Source: Geothrix fuzhouensis
Lineage (GTDB): Bacteria > Acidobacteriota > Holophagae > Holophagales > Holophagaceae
Direction of reading: 5' to 3'
NCBI RefSeq assembly: GCF_024609325.1
Contig: NZ_JANHMQ010000002.1
Span: 620,001 to 684,000 of the forward strand
Length of the DNA: 64,000 bases
In this document: positions 33,098-45,326 of the stretch, piece by piece
Position numbering within the stretch: position 1 is the first letter of the stretch
Layout of the letters: each line of letters begins with the position of its first letter
Translations under genes and position numbers: made by a program
The notes under the pieces: model-generated
What the model saw: the letters and a program-made list of their open reading frames with translations, nothing else
Database searches by the model: none
What the model was told of the DNA's origin: nothing

Positions 33098-35812
33098 ATG
33101 AAACGTCATGTGTCCCTGTCCAGCCTCCTGTGGTCTGGCCTTGTCCTGGCCCTGGCGCTGCCCGCCCTGGGTGCCAAGGTGCCCCCGGTGGCCGAGGTCA
33201 ATAAGAGCCAGCTACCGCCCCTCATCGACCGGGACAAGTTCTTCGGCAACCCCGAGATTGCCGGCGCCCAGCTTTCGCCCGACGGGAAATGGATCGCCTT
33301 CCTCAAGCCCTACAAGGAGACCCGCAACATCTGGGTCAAGAAGGTGGGTGAGCCCTACGCGAAGGGGCGACTGCTCACGGCGGACCCCAAGCGCCCCATC
33401 CCGGCCTTCTTCTGGAGCCGGGACGGCAAGCAGATCCTCTTCGTGCAGGACAAGGACGGCGACGAGAACTTCAATGTCTATGCTGTGGATCCCGCCGCGG
33501 CGCCCGCAGCCGGCAAGGACGCGCCCGAGGCTCGCAATCTGACGGCCGCCAAGGGCGCCCGGGCCATGATCTATGCCGTGCCCAAGGCGGATCCCGACAC
33601 GATCTATGTGGGCCTCAACGACCGCGACGCGGCCTGGCATGACGTCTACAAGGTGAAGATCTCCACGGGTGAGCGTACGCTCATTCGCAAGAACACCGAG
33701 CGCATCGCCGGCTGGGTGTTCGACAAGCAGGGAAACTTGCGCCTCGCCCTGCGCACCACGGACAAGGGCGATACCGAGATCCTCCGCGTGGATCCCGAGG
33801 GCTTCAAGAAGGTCTACGAGTGCACCGTCTTCGAGTCCGCGGCGCCGATCAACTTCCACAAGGACGGCAAGCGGGTCTATCTGGAAACGAACAAGGGTGC
33901 CCGGGATCTCACGGAGCTGGTGCTCTTCGACCCCACCAGCGGCAAGGAGGAGAAGCTCGAATCCGATCCCAAGGGCCGCGTGGACTTCGGTTCCGCCGTG
34001 TTCTCCGATCTCACAGATGAGTTGATCGCCACGACCTACGACGATGACCGCACCCGGATCTACTGGAAGGACAAGGCTTGGGAAGCGGACTACAAGCTGC
34101 TGCAGAAGAAGCTGCCGGGCCGGGAGATCAGCCTTGGATCCATGACTACTGACGAGCAGCTGGTGATGGTGACGAGCTACAGTGACCGGGACCCCGGCAC
34201 GCGCTACCTCTTCGACCGCCGCACCAAGAAGCTGAGCCTCGAATACGTCTCCCGCGAGGAGCTGCCCCGCCAGTACATGGTCGCCATGCAGCCCATCCGC
34301 TACAAATCCAGCGATGGCCTGGAGATCCCCGCCTACCTCAGCCTGCCCAAGGGCGTGCCCGCCAAGGGCCTGCCCCTCGTGGTGGTGCCGCACGGTGGCC
34401 CCTGGGCTCGGGACACCTGGGGCTACAACAGCCTGGCCCAGTTCCTCGCCAATCGTGGCTACGCCGTACTGCAGCCGAACTTCCGGGGCTCCACCGGCTA
34501 CGGGAAGAAGTTCCTCAACGCCGGCAACAAGCAGTGGGGCGACCTCATGCAGGACGACCTCACCTGGGGCGTGAAGCATCTCGTGGCCCAGGGCATCGCG
34601 GATCCCAAGCGGGTGGGCATCCTGGGTGGCTCCTACGGCGGCTACGCCACGCTGGCCGGTGTGGCCTTCACACCGGACCTCTACGCGGCAGCAGTCTCCA
34701 TCGTGGGCCCCTCCAACCTGCTGACCTTGCTGGAAACCATTCCCCCGTACTGGGAAGCGGGCCGCATCATTTTCCACGAGCGCATGGGCGACCCCAACAC
34801 GCCGGAGGGCAAGAAGCAGCTGGAACGCCAGTCCCCGCTGAATTCCGCGGCGAAGATCCACACGCCCCTCATGGTGGTGCAGGGCGCCAATGATCCCCGC
34901 GTGAAGAAGGCCGAGAGCGACCAGATCGTCATCGCCCTGCGGGACCGGGGCTTCCCGGTGGAGTATCTCTGCGCGCCGGATGAGGGCCACGGCTTCGCCC
35001 GCCCCGTCAACAACCAGGCCATGTTCGCGGCCGCGGAAACGTTCCTGGCCAAGTACCTCAAGGGCCGCTACCAGGAGGGTGGCAAGCCGGATGTCATGAA
35101 GCGCCTGCCGGAGATCACGGTGGATCCCAAGACCGTGGTGCTGGCGAAGAAGGCCGACACAGCCTCCGTGACCGTTCCCAAGCCCGTCGCCAAGCCCACG
35201 GCCGGCACCTTCACCTACGCGGGCACCTTCGCCATGGGACCGCGCTCCATGGCCATCTCCATGGTCCGGACGGTGAAGGAAGAGACCGGAACCTGGGTGG
35301 TGACGGATGCCACCAAGCTGCCGGGCGGCGAAGCGGTGGACACTACCACCATGGCTCTGGCTACCTTGGTGCCCCTGAAGCGCCAGGTGAAGCAGGGCCC
35401 GGTGGTCATCGAGATGGCCTTCGACGGCGGCAAGGCCACCGGGACCATGGCCATGGGTGGCAACGCCAAGCCCTTCAGCATCGAGCTGGGCGGCGGGGCC
35501 TACGCGGAAGGCTCCGGGGCCGAGGACGCCCTAGCCTGTCTGCCTCTGGCGGAGGGCTACACCGTCACCTTCCGCAACGTGGACATCCAGCGCCAGAAGG
35601 TCCAGCTCAAGCAGGCCAAGGTGCTGGGCCAGGAGGAGCTGAAGGTGCCCGCGGGCAGCTTCAAGGCCTGGAAGGTGGAGGTGACCTCCGCCGAGGGCGA
35701 TCCCGGCAGCAAGACCCTGTGGGTGGACACCACCAGCCGCAAGCTGCTCAAGACCGTGGAGACGAGCCCCCGGATGGGCGGCGCGGTGGTCACGGTGGAA
35801 CTGCAGAACTGA
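33098..35812 (+). CDS. S9 family prolyl oligopeptidase with C-terminal extension
   Basis: 904 residues, longer than usual S9 enzymes (about 650-700). A signal peptide (SLLWSGLVLALALPALGA) precedes a seven-blade propeller (about 45-400) and an alpha/beta hydrolase domain with S512 (GGSYGG), D599 (GANDPR) and H631 (DEGHGF). From about residue 685 on there is an added beta-rich domain resembling DUF3108 proteins (VPAGSFKAWKVEV, KTLWVDTTSRKLLKTVE). The protein should be periplasmic and cleave peptides. AAGGAG precedes the ATG at 33098. A terminator follows directly. Confidence 0.9.
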   Translation: MKRHVSLSSLLWSGLVLALALPALGAKVPPVAEVNKSQLPPLIDRDKFFGNPEIAGAQLSPDGKWIAFLKPYKETRNIWVKKVGEPYAKGRLLTADPKRPIPAFFWSRDGKQILFVQDKDGDENFNVYAVDPAAAPAAGKDAPEARNLTAAKGARAMIYAVPKADPDTIYVGLNDRDAAWHDVYKVKISTGERTLIRKNTERIAGWVFDKQGNLRLALRTTDKGDTEILRVDPEGFKKVYECTVFESAAPINFHKDGKRVYLETNKGARDLTELVLFDPTSGKEEKLESDPKGRVDFGSAVFSDLTDELIATTYDDDRTRIYWKDKAWEADYKLLQKKLPGREISLGSMTTDEQLVMVTSYSDRDPGTRYLFDRRTKKLSLEYVSREELPRQYMVAMQPIRYKSSDGLEIPAYLSLPKGVPAKGLPLVVVPHGGPWARDTWGYNSLAQFLANRGYAVLQPNFRGSTGYGKKFLNAGNKQWGDLMQDDLTWGVKHLVAQGIADPKRVGILGGSYGGYATLAGVAFTPDLYAAAVSIVGPSNLLTLLETIPPYWEAGRIIFHERMGDPNTPEGKKQLERQSPLNSAAKIHTPLMVVQGANDPRVKKAESDQIVIALRDRGFPVEYLCAPDEGHGFARPVNNQAMFAAAETFLAKYLKGRYQEGGKPDVMKRLPEITVDPKTVVLAKKADTASVTVPKPVAKPTAGTFTYAGTFAMGPRSMAISMVRTVKEETGTWVVTDATKLPGGEAVDTTTMALATLVPLKRQVKQGPVVIEMAFDGGKATGTMAMGGNAKPFSIELGGGAYAEGSGAEDALACLPLAEGYTVTFRNVDIQRQKVQLKQAKVLGQEELKVPAGSFKAWKVEVTSAEGDPGSKTLWVDTTSRKLLKTVETSPRMGGAVVTVELQN

Positions 35813-35828
35813 AGGCTGGAGACTTAAT

Positions 35829-35857
35829 GAAAGGGCCGGGCTTCGCCCGGCCCTTTC
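35829..35857 (+). terminator. Rho-independent terminator
   Basis: Perfect 13-bp stem GAAAGGGCCGGGC with its complement and a TTC loop, 16 bp after the S9 peptidase stop. Being A/T-flanked on both sides it may also serve the convergent murJ gene. Confidence 0.85.
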
Positions 35858-35860
35858 CCG

Positions 35861-37471
35861 TTACCGCCCCAGCTTCTGCCGGATTTTGTCGGATAGTTGG
35901 CGGGCCTCGGGATGACCCAGAACCACCGTGGCGAGACCGTAGGCGGCCGCACAGACTCCGATGAGGGGCAGCAGGCGCAGGGTCAACCCCGCCCGGCGGA
36001 AGGCGTGGGGAGTGTCCATCCCCAGCAGCCTCGCACCCGCCCAGGCCAGCAGGCCCATGAGGAGCGAGGCGGCCAAGGCCTTGGCCGTGGCGTTCAGGAG
36101 GGGGCGCAGGTTGAGGCCGGGCAGGCGCGGGCGCAGGCGCAGCAGCACGCCCAGCAGGCCGGCGAGGCTGGCGAGGCCATTGGCCAGGGCGAGACCACCG
36201 GTGCCGAGGGGCCTTAGCAGGGCGAGGCTGAGGGCCACATTCAACAGCAACGTTCCGCCAGCCAGGGCGGCGGGGCCACGGTAGTCCTTGAGGGCGTAGA
36301 GGGCCTGGTTGCCCAGCCGCTGGGCCGCCACGAAGACCAGGCCCACGGACTGGAACACCAGCGTCAGGGCCGTCCAGTCCGAAGCGGCTGGCGTGTAGGC
36401 GCCGGTGCGGAAGAGCAGGGCGCAGATGGGCCGTGACAGCACCGCCAGGCCCACGGAAGCGGGCAGCACCAGCAGGGCCGAGGCGGAAATGGATTGCGTG
36501 AGGCTGCGGTTCAGGGCCGGCCAGTCCCGGGCTTCGGCCTGGCGCGAGAGGGTGGGCAGGCCAGCGGTGGCGAGGCTCATGGCGAAGAGGCCCATGACCA
36601 TTTCACTCATCATGCCGCTGTTGAAAAGCACGGTCTGGGCGCCGTTGGGCAGCTTCGAGGCGAGGGTGGTGCTGATGAGGGCGTTGATGGGGTAGATGCC
36701 TGCGGCCAGCAGGCCCGGGCCCATGCGCTTGAGGGTCTTGAACACCCATGGATCGCGCAGGTGCAGGCCGAAGGAGAGCCCGAAGCCTTCCTTCCGAATG
36801 GCGGGCAGCAGGACGAGGAGTTGGAGCACACCACCCGCCAGCACGGCAAGGGCGCACACGACGGCGACCGTCTCGTAGGGGACGCGCCCCGTCCGTTCCA
36901 GCACCCGGAGGCTCGTCCAGCCGAAGGCGATGAAGGCCAGGTTCCAGAAGATCGAGACCGACGCCGCGAGCGCAAAGCGGTGGCGCAGATTCAGCAGGCC
37001 CGCGAAGCCCGCGGTAAGGCTCACCAGGGCCAGGTAGGGAAACATGATCCGGCCCAGCCGGGTGGTCAACTCGCCCTGGACCTCGGGCCGCCCCAGGGTG
37101 AGCAGGCCGGCGAGGGGACCCATGAAGATCAGCACCAGGGCCACGCCGAGTAGCAGGATGGTCAGGAGGGTGCCGAGGAACCGGGCCGCCACGGCCCTCA
37201 CGGCGGCTTCGCCCTCCGCGGCCTCGGCTTCCGCCAGCGTGGGCAGGAAGGCCGCGGTCATGGTGCCCTCGGCCGTGAAGCGGCGCAGGAGGTTGGGCAG
37301 GCGGAAGGCCACGAAGTAAGCGTCCGCCGCCGCGCCCGCCCCCAACACGTGACTAAGGAAGAAGGTCTGGAGCAGGCCGGTGAGCCGACTCAACAGGGTC
37401 ATGAACCCCACGACTCCCGCGGAACGGAGCAGGCTGGGGCGGACGGGGGTGGGATCGCTCACGGTCGGCAC
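35861..37471 (-). CDS. murJ: Lipid II flippase MurJ
   Basis: 536 residues with 14 predicted helices of the MVF/MOP fold. The N-terminal motif SRLTGLLQTFFLSHVLGAG and AYFVAFRLPNLLRRFTAEGT are characteristic. MurJ flips lipid-linked peptidoglycan precursor across the inner membrane. The start is a GTG, at 37471 or 37462; neither has a clear Shine-Dalgarno. tRNA-Thr lies immediately upstream on the same strand. Confidence 0.93.
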   Translation of the reverse strand: MPTVSDPTPVRPSLLRSAGVVGFMTLLSRLTGLLQTFFLSHVLGAGAAADAYFVAFRLPNLLRRFTAEGTMTAAFLPTLAEAEAAEGEAAVRAVAARFLGTLLTILLLGVALVLIFMGPLAGLLTLGRPEVQGELTTRLGRIMFPYLALVSLTAGFAGLLNLRHRFALAASVSIFWNLAFIAFGWTSLRVLERTGRVPYETVAVVCALAVLAGGVLQLLVLLPAIRKEGFGLSFGLHLRDPWVFKTLKRMGPGLLAAGIYPINALISTTLASKLPNGAQTVLFNSGMMSEMVMGLFAMSLATAGLPTLSRQAEARDWPALNRSLTQSISASALLVLPASVGLAVLSRPICALLFRTGAYTPAASDWTALTLVFQSVGLVFVAAQRLGNQALYALKDYRGPAALAGGTLLLNVALSLALLRPLGTGGLALANGLASLAGLLGVLLRLRPRLPGLNLRPLLNATAKALAASLLMGLLAWAGARLLGMDTPHAFRRAGLTLRLLPLIGVCAAAYGLATVVLGHPEARQLSDKIRQKLGR

Positions 37472-37502
37472 TGGGCGAAGTGGTCCATGAGGCTCCCCGA
37501 AT

Positions 37503-37578
37503 TGGAGCCGCTAGTCGGAATTGAACCAACGACCATCCGCTTACAAGGCGGGCGCTCTACCAACTGAGCTATAGCGGC
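37503..37578 (-). tRNA. tRNA-Thr (anticodon TGT)
   Basis: 76-nt cloverleaf on the minus strand. The acceptor stem is GCCGCTA pairing with TAGCGGC, the D-arm contains AGCTCAGTTGGTAGAGC, the anticodon loop CTTGTAA carries TGT, and the T-loop is GGTTCAATTCC. Discriminator T is followed by an encoded CCA. Confidence 0.96.
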
Positions 37579-37674
37579 ACGGGATCCAGTCTATCGGATT
37601 TTGCGGCTTTGCTAAACGTCGTCGAGGAAGCCTGTGGCCGACCTGGTTATTATTCTCAGCGGTGCGGGGGCCCA

Positions 37675-37705
37675 ATGTTCAGGCGACATTCAGTCGCCTG
37701 AACAT
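37675..37705. promoter_or_regulatory. Perfect inverted repeat between accC and tRNA-Thr
   Basis: 13-bp arms ATGTTCAGGCGAC and complement, with 5-nt loop ATTCA. No T-tract follows on either strand, so it could be a rho-dependent hairpin, an RNA processing site or a protein-binding palindrome. Confidence 0.5.
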
Positions 37706-37728
37706 GGACCCGCATCCGCTTCGACCCG

Positions 37729-39159
<1,431 letters not shown>

Positions 39160-39161
39160 GG

Positions 39162-39740
39162 CTAACCGATCCGGACCGCGAAGAGGCGCTCGCCGTATTC
39201 GACGGGAGTACCGTTTTCCACCAGCACCTTGACGATCTCACCAGCCACGTCGCACTCGATCTCGTTCATGAGTTTCATGGCCTCGACGATGCAGAGGGTC
39301 TGGCCAGGCTTCACGAAATCGCCGGGGGAGGCGTAGGGGGTCGCGGTGGGGTTGGAGGCGCGGTAGAAGGTGCCGACGATGGGACTGGTGACGTAGTGGA
39401 TCCCTGGTTCCTCCGCGGGGGCCGCCGGCTGGGCCGCGGGAATCGCCATGGCAGGGAAAGGTTGAGGCGCGGGCGCGGCGAGCATGACCGGGGCGGCCTG
39501 GACCACGGGGACCGGGCCATCCTTCCGGATGCGGAAGCGCATGTCGCCGGCCTCGAACTCGAACTCCTGGAAGGGCTCCCGGCCGACCAGGGCGATGAGC
39601 GCCTTGATTTCCTCCAGGCCCAGGGGGCCACCCGAGGTGGTGCGGGGTGGGGTGGCCTTGGGGGCGGCCTTGAGGGCAGCAGGCTTGGGGGCCGGAGCGG
39701 GCTTCTTGGCGGCTGCAGATTTCTTGCGGGAGGTGCTCAT
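39162..39740 (-). CDS. accB: Acetyl-CoA carboxylase biotin carboxyl carrier protein
   Basis: 192 residues. An Ala/Lys/Pro-rich N-terminus, a helical region ([20 protein letters not shown]), a Pro/Ala linker, then the biotinyl domain (about 112-192) with [11 protein letters not shown] and the AccB thumb. The modified lysine lies in AMKL. Paired with accC downstream. Compared with the short carrier at 572-784 this is the housekeeping subunit. Confidence 0.96.
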   Translation of the reverse strand: MSTSRKKSAAAKKPAPAPKPAALKAAPKATPPRTTSGGPLGLEEIKALIALVGREPFQEFEFEAGDMRFRIRKDGPVPVVQAAPVMLAAPAPQPFPAMAIPAAQPAAPAEEPGIHYVTSPIVGTFYRASNPTATPYASPGDFVKPGQTLCIVEAMKLMNEIECDVAGEIVKVLVENGTPVEYGERLFAVRIG

Positions 39741-39809
39741 CAGGGCTCCAACGATCGGATCAGGCTGGGGAAGGGAACGAGCATACCAAACCAGCCTGAG
39801 AGGGTCAGG

Positions 39810-40277
39810 TCACGATTCTTCGGGGGGATCCACGGCCAGGGCCTTCTTGCGCAGCCGGGGGCCGGTTTCTTCGGGGCGGAACTCTTTGCGGGCAGCATCC
39901 AGAATGCCATTGAGGAATTGCGTGCCTTCCTGGTCGCTGAATTCCTTCACGATCTCCAGGGCTTCGTTGATGACGATGGGGAAGGGCACTTCCTTGACGT
40001 ACATCAGCTCGTAGAGCCCCAGCCGCAGCAGGTTGCGATCCACGGCGGCCATGCGGTGGATCTTCCAGTGCTCAGCGTACTTCGTCAGCACGCCGTCGAT
40101 CTCGTCCATGTGGCCATGCACGCCGTCCACCAGCCGCCGGGCATAGTAGAAGGCATCCCGGTTCAGATCCTGGATGGCGTAGAAACCCGCAAACACCTGG
40201 TCCGGCTGGTAGCCGGTCAGGTCCATGGCATACAGCATTTGCAGGGCGTACTCGCGCCCTCGGCGACGGACACCCAT
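39810..40277 (-). CDS. nusB: Transcription antitermination factor NusB
   Basis: 155 residues, all-helical, with RRRGREYALQMLYAMD at the N-terminus (RNA-binding) and PFPIVINEALEIVKEFSDQEG with GFLNGIL-like FLNGILDA. NusB with NusE binds boxA in rRNA leaders. It directly follows ribH (adjacent stop and start), the common ribH-nusB pair. Confidence 0.96.
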   Translation of the reverse strand: MGVRRRGREYALQMLYAMDLTGYQPDQVFAGFYAIQDLNRDAFYYARRLVDGVHGHMDEIDGVLTKYAEHWKIHRMAAVDRNLLRLGLYELMYVKEVPFPIVINEALEIVKEFSDQEGTQFLNGILDAARKEFRPEETGPRLRKKALAVDPPEES

Positions 40278-40766
40278 CTACTTTCGCCCCTTGGTTCCAG
40301 CCTTCAGCGTGTGGGCGAGGTCGGCCATCTCAAGGACGCTCTGGGCGGCCTCCCAGCCCTTGTTGCCCATCTTGGCGCCGGCCCGATCGATGGCCTGCTC
40401 GACGCTGTCGGTGGTCAGCACGCCGAAGGACAGCGGCAAGCCGGTCTCCAGGGCCACCTGGGCGGCGCCCTTGGTGACCTCGGCGGCGATCATGTCGAAG
40501 TGGGGGGTGCCGCCGCGGATCACCGAGCCGAGCACGATGATGCCGGCGTAGCGGCCGCTCTGGGCGGCCAGCTTGGCCGCCTGCGGCAGCTCGAAGCTTC
40601 CCGGGACGCGGATGAGGTCCATCTGCTCCTCGTGGCCGCCGTGGCGGAGGATGCAGTCCTTCGCGCCCTCGATGAGGCGGTCGACGATGAAATCGTTCCA
40701 GCGCGAAGCCACCAGCGCGAAGCGATCGCCGTCGTGGACGCGGATGTGGCCCTCAAAGATCCCCAT
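40278..40766 (-). CDS. ribH: 6,7-dimethyl-8-ribityllumazine synthase
   Basis: 162 residues with the lumazine synthase motifs: [36 protein letters not shown] and [12 protein letters not shown] (including the catalytic His in PHFD). It condenses the ribityl-pyrimidine with dihydroxybutanone phosphate in riboflavin synthesis and assembles as pentamers or 60-mers. The ATG at 40766 is preceded by a G-rich site. No FMN riboswitch is seen upstream. Confidence 0.96.
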   Translation of the reverse strand: MGIFEGHIRVHDGDRFALVASRWNDFIVDRLIEGAKDCILRHGGHEEQMDLIRVPGSFELPQAAKLAAQSGRYAGIIVLGSVIRGGTPHFDMIAAEVTKGAAQVALETGLPLSFGVLTTDSVEQAIDRAGAKMGNKGWEAAQSVLEMADLAHTLKAGTKGRK

Positions 40767-40830
40767 GGGAACCCCCCGAAAGGTGGTCAAGAACTGATGA
40801 GACTAGCATACCCCGCCTGAGCGGTCACCC

Positions 40831-40865
40831 GGAAAAGGCCCGGGGCATGGCTCCGGGCCTTTTCC
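40831..40865 (-). terminator. Rho-independent terminator after acnB
   Basis: 13-bp perfect stem GGAAAAGGCCCGG / CCGGGCCTTTTCC with a 9-nt loop, 14 bp beyond the acnB stop on the minus strand. Confidence 0.85.
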
Positions 40866-40879
40866 GAGGTGGATAAAAC

Positions 40880-43456
40880 CTAAACCTGGACGGTGTCGGC
40901 GATCTCGCGGAAGTCCGGGATCTGGTCGAAGTTCATGTAGCGGTAGATGTCGGCGGACTTCTGGCCGACGATGCCGACCTGCTCCATGTATTCGGCCACG
41001 GTGGGGATCCTGCCGATCAAGGCGCAGATGGCGGCCAGCTCCGCGGAGCCCAGGTAGACGCGGGTGTCGAGGCCCAGGCGGTTGGGGAAGTTGCGGGTGG
41101 AGGTGGACATGGCCGTGCTGCCCTTGCGGATCTGGGCCTGGTTGCCCATGCACAGCGAGCAGCCGGGCATCTCCATGCGGGCGCCCGTGCGGCCGAGGAT
41201 GCCGTAGTAGCCCTCCTGGGTGAGGACATACTCGTCCATCTTGGTGGGCGGGGCGATCCAGAGCCGGGTGGGGATGTCGCTCTTGCCGTCCAGCAGCTTC
41301 CCGGCGGCGCGGAAGTGGCCGATGTTGGTCATGCAGGAGCCGATGAACACCTCGTCGATCTTGTCGCCAGCGACCGTGGACAGGAGCTTGACGTCGTCCG
41401 GATCGTTGGGGCAGGCCACCAGGGGTTCCTTGACATCGGCGAGGTTGATCTCGATGACGGCGGCGTACTCGGCATCCGCATCGGGCGCCAGCAGCTCGGG
41501 CTTGGCGATCCAGGCCTGCATGGCCTTGATGCGGTTCTCCAGGGTCTGGCGGTGCTCGTAGCCGTTGGCGATCATCCACTTCATGAGCGTGATGTTCGAG
41601 GTCATGTACTCGATGATCGGTTCCTTGTCCAAGCGCACGGCGCAGCCGGCGGCGGACCGCTCGGCGGAGGCGTCAGACAGCTCGAAGGCCTGTTCCACCT
41701 TCAGCTTGGGCAGCCCCTCGATCTCGAGGATGCGGCCGCTGAAGATGTTCTTCTTGCCCTTCTTCTCGACGGTGAGGAGGCCCTGCTGGATGGCGTAGTA
41801 GGGGATGGCGTTCACCAGGTCGCGGAGGGTCACGCCGGGCTGCAGCTCACCCTTGAAGCGCACCAGCACGGACTCCGGCATGTCCAGGGGCATGACGCCC
41901 GTGGCGGCAGCGAAGGCCACCAGGCCCGAGCCCGCGGGGAAGGAGATGCCGATGGGGAAGCGGGTGTGGGAGTCGCCGCCGGTGCCAACCGTATCGGGCA
42001 GGAGCAGGCGGTTCAGCCAGCTGTGGATGACGCCGTCTCCGGGCTTCAGCGACACGCCGCCGCGGTTGGTGATGAAGGGCGGCAGCTCGCGGTGGGTCTT
42101 CACGTCCACAGGCTTGGGGTAGGGCGCGGTGTGACAGAAGGACTGCATCACCATGTCGGCGGAGAACTGCAGGCAGGCCAGGTCCTTCAGTTCGTCGCGG
42201 GTCATGGGGCCCGTGGTGTCCTGGGAACCCACGGTGGTCATCCTGGGCTCGCAGTAGGTGCCGGGGCGGATGCCGGCCACGCCACAGGCTTTGCCGACCA
42301 TCTTCTGGGCCAGGCTGAAGCCCTTGCCGGTGTCCTTGGGGATTGCGGGCAGGCGGAAGGTGGTGGAGGCCGGCAGGCCCAGGGCCGCGCGGGCCTTGGC
42401 GGTGAGGCCGCGACCGATGATGAGGGGGATGCGGCCCCCGGCACGGACTTCGTCGAAGATGACGTCGGACTTCACCTTGAATTCGGCGATGACTTTGCCG
42501 TTCTTCAGGGCCTTGCCCTCGTAGGGGCGCAGCTCGATGACATCACCCATCTCCATGCCGTTGACGTCCAGCTCGATGGGCAGGGCGCCGGCATCTTCCA
42601 TGGTGTTGTAGAAGATGGGGGCGATCTTGGAGCCGAGGCAGACGCCGCCGAAGCGTTTGTTGGGCACGAAGGGGATGTCCTCGCCCGTGAACCACAGCAC
42701 GGAGTTGGTGGCGGACTTGCGGGAGGAACCCGTGCCCACCACGTCGCCCACGTAAGCCACCAGGTGGCCCTTGGCCTTGAGCGCTTCCAGCTGCTTGAGG
42801 GGGCCCACCTTGCCAGGCTCGTCAGGGTTGATGCCGGGGCGGGCGTTCTTCAGCATGGCCACGGCGTGGAGCGGGATGTCAGGGCGGCTCCACGCGTCGG
42901 GGGCCGGGGAGAGATCGTCGGTATTGGTTTCGCCGCTGACTTTGAAGACCGTCAGGGTCAGGCTCTGGGGCACCTCGGGGCGGCTGGTGAACCACTCGGC
43001 CTCGGCCCAGGACTTCAGCACGGCCTGGGCGTTCTTGTTCCCCGCATCAGCCTTGGCCTTCACGTCCGCGAAGGCGTCGAAGACCAGCAGGGTCTTCTTG
43101 AGGCCTTCGGCAGCGAGGGTGCCCACCTGGGCATCGTCCAGCAGGTCGATGAGGGGCTTCACGTTGAAGCCGCCCAGCATGGTGCCCAGCAGCTCCGTAG
43201 CCTTCTCGCGGGAGACCAGGGCCACCTTCTCCTTGCCGCTGGCCACACTGGCCAGGAAGGCAGCCTTCACCCGGGCGGCATCATCCACGCCAGCGGGGAC
43301 GCGATGCGTCAGGAGATCCAGCAGGAAAGCCTCTTCGCCTTTGGGGGGCTTGGCCAGCAGCTCGGTGAGCTCAGCCGTCTGTGCCTCGGTGAGCGGCAGG
43401 GCGGGAATGCCAAGGGCGGCACGTTCGGCGACATGTTGGCGATAGGCTTGCAGCAC
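40880..43456 (-). CDS. acnB: Aconitate hydratase B
   Basis: 858 residues, the AcnB length. It has the AcnB domain order: N-terminal HEAT-like domain ([15 protein letters not shown]), swivel domain ([21 protein letters not shown]), then the catalytic part with iron-sulfur cysteines in GSCMTNIGH and CSLCMGNQ. It converts citrate to isocitrate in the TCA cycle and may act as an mRNA-binding sensor when the cluster is lost. The start is GTG 43456 preceded by GGGGAG. Confidence 0.96.
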   Translation of the reverse strand: MLQAYRQHVAERAALGIPALPLTEAQTAELTELLAKPPKGEEAFLLDLLTHRVPAGVDDAARVKAAFLASVASGKEKVALVSREKATELLGTMLGGFNVKPLIDLLDDAQVGTLAAEGLKKTLLVFDAFADVKAKADAGNKNAQAVLKSWAEAEWFTSRPEVPQSLTLTVFKVSGETNTDDLSPAPDAWSRPDIPLHAVAMLKNARPGINPDEPGKVGPLKQLEALKAKGHLVAYVGDVVGTGSSRKSATNSVLWFTGEDIPFVPNKRFGGVCLGSKIAPIFYNTMEDAGALPIELDVNGMEMGDVIELRPYEGKALKNGKVIAEFKVKSDVIFDEVRAGGRIPLIIGRGLTAKARAALGLPASTTFRLPAIPKDTGKGFSLAQKMVGKACGVAGIRPGTYCEPRMTTVGSQDTTGPMTRDELKDLACLQFSADMVMQSFCHTAPYPKPVDVKTHRELPPFITNRGGVSLKPGDGVIHSWLNRLLLPDTVGTGGDSHTRFPIGISFPAGSGLVAFAAATGVMPLDMPESVLVRFKGELQPGVTLRDLVNAIPYYAIQQGLLTVEKKGKKNIFSGRILEIEGLPKLKVEQAFELSDASAERSAAGCAVRLDKEPIIEYMTSNITLMKWMIANGYEHRQTLENRIKAMQAWIAKPELLAPDADAEYAAVIEINLADVKEPLVACPNDPDDVKLLSTVAGDKIDEVFIGSCMTNIGHFRAAGKLLDGKSDIPTRLWIAPPTKMDEYVLTQEGYYGILGRTGARMEMPGCSLCMGNQAQIRKGSTAMSTSTRNFPNRLGLDTRVYLGSAELAAICALIGRIPTVAEYMEQVGIVGQKSADIYRYMNFDQIPDFREIADTVQV

Positions 43457-43605
43457 GGTCAACTCCCCTGAGAACGCCACTGGGCGCGAACGGATGGCAG
43501 TGCGGGGCACCGTCCCCGCGTCGGCAGGCGCAGTCTCCCGCCACGTCCATTCTACATGGGCGGCCCTGGGGCATCTTCGGTCAGGGTTCTGATCGAGGCT
43601 AATTC

Positions 43606-45312
43606 CTAGTAGCCTGCCGCCTGGCCGTCCTTCCGCGACTCGCTGGCCCCGAAGTAGACCTTCTGTTTGGGATCCCACCGGATGGCCTGGTAGCCGCCGT
43701 AGCCACCGAACATCCAGCCCACGCCGTGGCCGCGGTTCATCAGCTCGCGGATGGTCTCGTAGGGGAAGCCACTCTCCAGCTGGATGGTACCTGGCAGCTT
43801 GCCCTTCTCGCCCGTGGGCTCAGGTGAGCCGTCGTGGCTCATGCGGGGCGCGTCGCCGGCCTCCTGGGCGTTCATGCCGAAGTCGATCAGGTTCATGACG
43901 ATCTGGACATGGCCCATGGGCTGGAACTCGCCGCCCATGACGCCGTAGCTGAGGAAGGGCACGCCGTCCTTGGTGATGAAGCCCGGGATGATGGTGTGGA
44001 AGGGCCGCTTGCCGGGCGCGTAAGTGTTGGCATTGCCCTCTTCGAGGTTGAACAGCTCGCCGCGGTCCTGGAGGCAGAAGCCCAGGTCGCCGGGCGTCAT
44101 GCCGCTGCCCATGCCGCGGTAGTTGCTCTGGATGAGGCTCACCATGTTGCCTTCGCCGTCGGCGGTGGTGAGGTAGACGGTGTCGCCTTCCTTCAGGGGC
44201 GGGTGGCCCGCCTCCAGGCGTCGCGACGCGCGGTCGCCGATGAGGGCCCGGCGCTGGGCGGCGTAGTCCTTCGAGAGCAGCCAGGACAGGGGCACCTTCA
44301 TGAAATCCGCATCAGCATAGAACTTGGCCCGGTCCTCGAAGGCCAGCTTCTTGGCCTCCGCGAACAGGTGCACATGCTGGGGGCTGCCGAAGGGGATCTT
44401 CGAGAAGTCGTAGCCTTCGAGGATGTTGAGCATCTGGAGCGCGGCGATGCCCTGGCCGTTGGGGGGCAGTTCCCACACGTCGTAGCCGCGGTAGTTGACG
44501 CTCACCGGCTCCACCCAGTCCGAGTGATGGGCGGCCAGGTCGTCGTAGCTGAGGAAGCCGCCGTTGGCCTTCATGTAGGCGTCGATCTTCCGGGCGATCT
44601 CCCCCTTGTAGAAGGCGTCGCGGCCGTCCCTGGCCAGGAGCTCCAGGGTCCTGGCCAGGCGCGGGTTGCGGAATACTTCTCCGCTCACCGGTCCGCGCTT
44701 GCCGTCCACGGTGAAGGTTTTTAGGAAGCCCGGGTACTTGCCCAGCGCGGGCACGCTGCGGCCCCAGTAGTAGGCGATGAGCTCAGATACCGGGAACCCA
44801 TCCTTGGCGTACCGGATGGCCGGCGCCAGCACCTGCGCCATGGGCAGCTTGCCGAACTTCTTGTGCAGCTCGAACCAGCCGTCCACGCAGCCGGGCACGC
44901 TCACGGGCAAGGGACCCTGGGCCGGGATGTGCTTGAGGCCCAGCTTCTTGAAATGGTCGAGGGTGAGGGACTTCGGCGAGCGCCCGCTGCCGTTGAGGCC
45001 ATGCAGCTTCTTCGTCTTGGCGTCCCACACGATGGCGTAGAGGTCGCCGCCCATGCCGCTGCCCGTGGGCTCCATGAGGCCCAGGGCCGCGTCCGCCGCG
45101 ATGGCCGCGTCCACGGCGGAGCCACCCTGCTTAAGCACATCCAGGGCGATCTGGGTCACCAGGGCCTGGCTGGTACAGGCCATGCCGTGCTGGGCCGCCA
45201 CCTCGGAGCGGGTGGCGAAGGCCCGACCCGTGACCCGGTCCCCACCAAGCAGGGGGGACAGGACCACCAGGCTGGCGGCAACCGGGAGCAGGGAGCGGAA
45301 CAGCGGGCGCAT
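43606..45312 (-). CDS. ggt: Gamma-glutamyltransferase family protein
   Basis: 568 residues with a signal peptide ([17 protein letters not shown]). It has the Ntn-hydrolase layout: large subunit with [19 protein letters not shown] and GGDLYAIVW, the processing/nucleophile threonine in [15 protein letters not shown], and [16 protein letters not shown] after it. The residues next to the nucleophile (TVY rather than TTH) fit the YwrD-like branch, so glutathione may not be the main substrate. Periplasmic. CGGAG precedes the ATG at 45312. It follows the metalloprotease gene by 14 bp. Confidence 0.9.
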   Translation of the reverse strand: MRPLFRSLLPVAASLVVLSPLLGGDRVTGRAFATRSEVAAQHGMACTSQALVTQIALDVLKQGGSAVDAAIAADAALGLMEPTGSGMGGDLYAIVWDAKTKKLHGLNGSGRSPKSLTLDHFKKLGLKHIPAQGPLPVSVPGCVDGWFELHKKFGKLPMAQVLAPAIRYAKDGFPVSELIAYYWGRSVPALGKYPGFLKTFTVDGKRGPVSGEVFRNPRLARTLELLARDGRDAFYKGEIARKIDAYMKANGGFLSYDDLAAHHSDWVEPVSVNYRGYDVWELPPNGQGIAALQMLNILEGYDFSKIPFGSPQHVHLFAEAKKLAFEDRAKFYADADFMKVPLSWLLSKDYAAQRRALIGDRASRRLEAGHPPLKEGDTVYLTTADGEGNMVSLIQSNYRGMGSGMTPGDLGFCLQDRGELFNLEEGNANTYAPGKRPFHTIIPGFITKDGVPFLSYGVMGGEFQPMGHVQIVMNLIDFGMNAQEAGDAPRMSHDGSPEPTGEKGKLPGTIQLESGFPYETIRELMNRGHGVGWMFGGYGGYQAIRWDPKQKVYFGASESRKDGQAAGY

Positions 45313-45326
45313 GGGATCTCCGGGCA

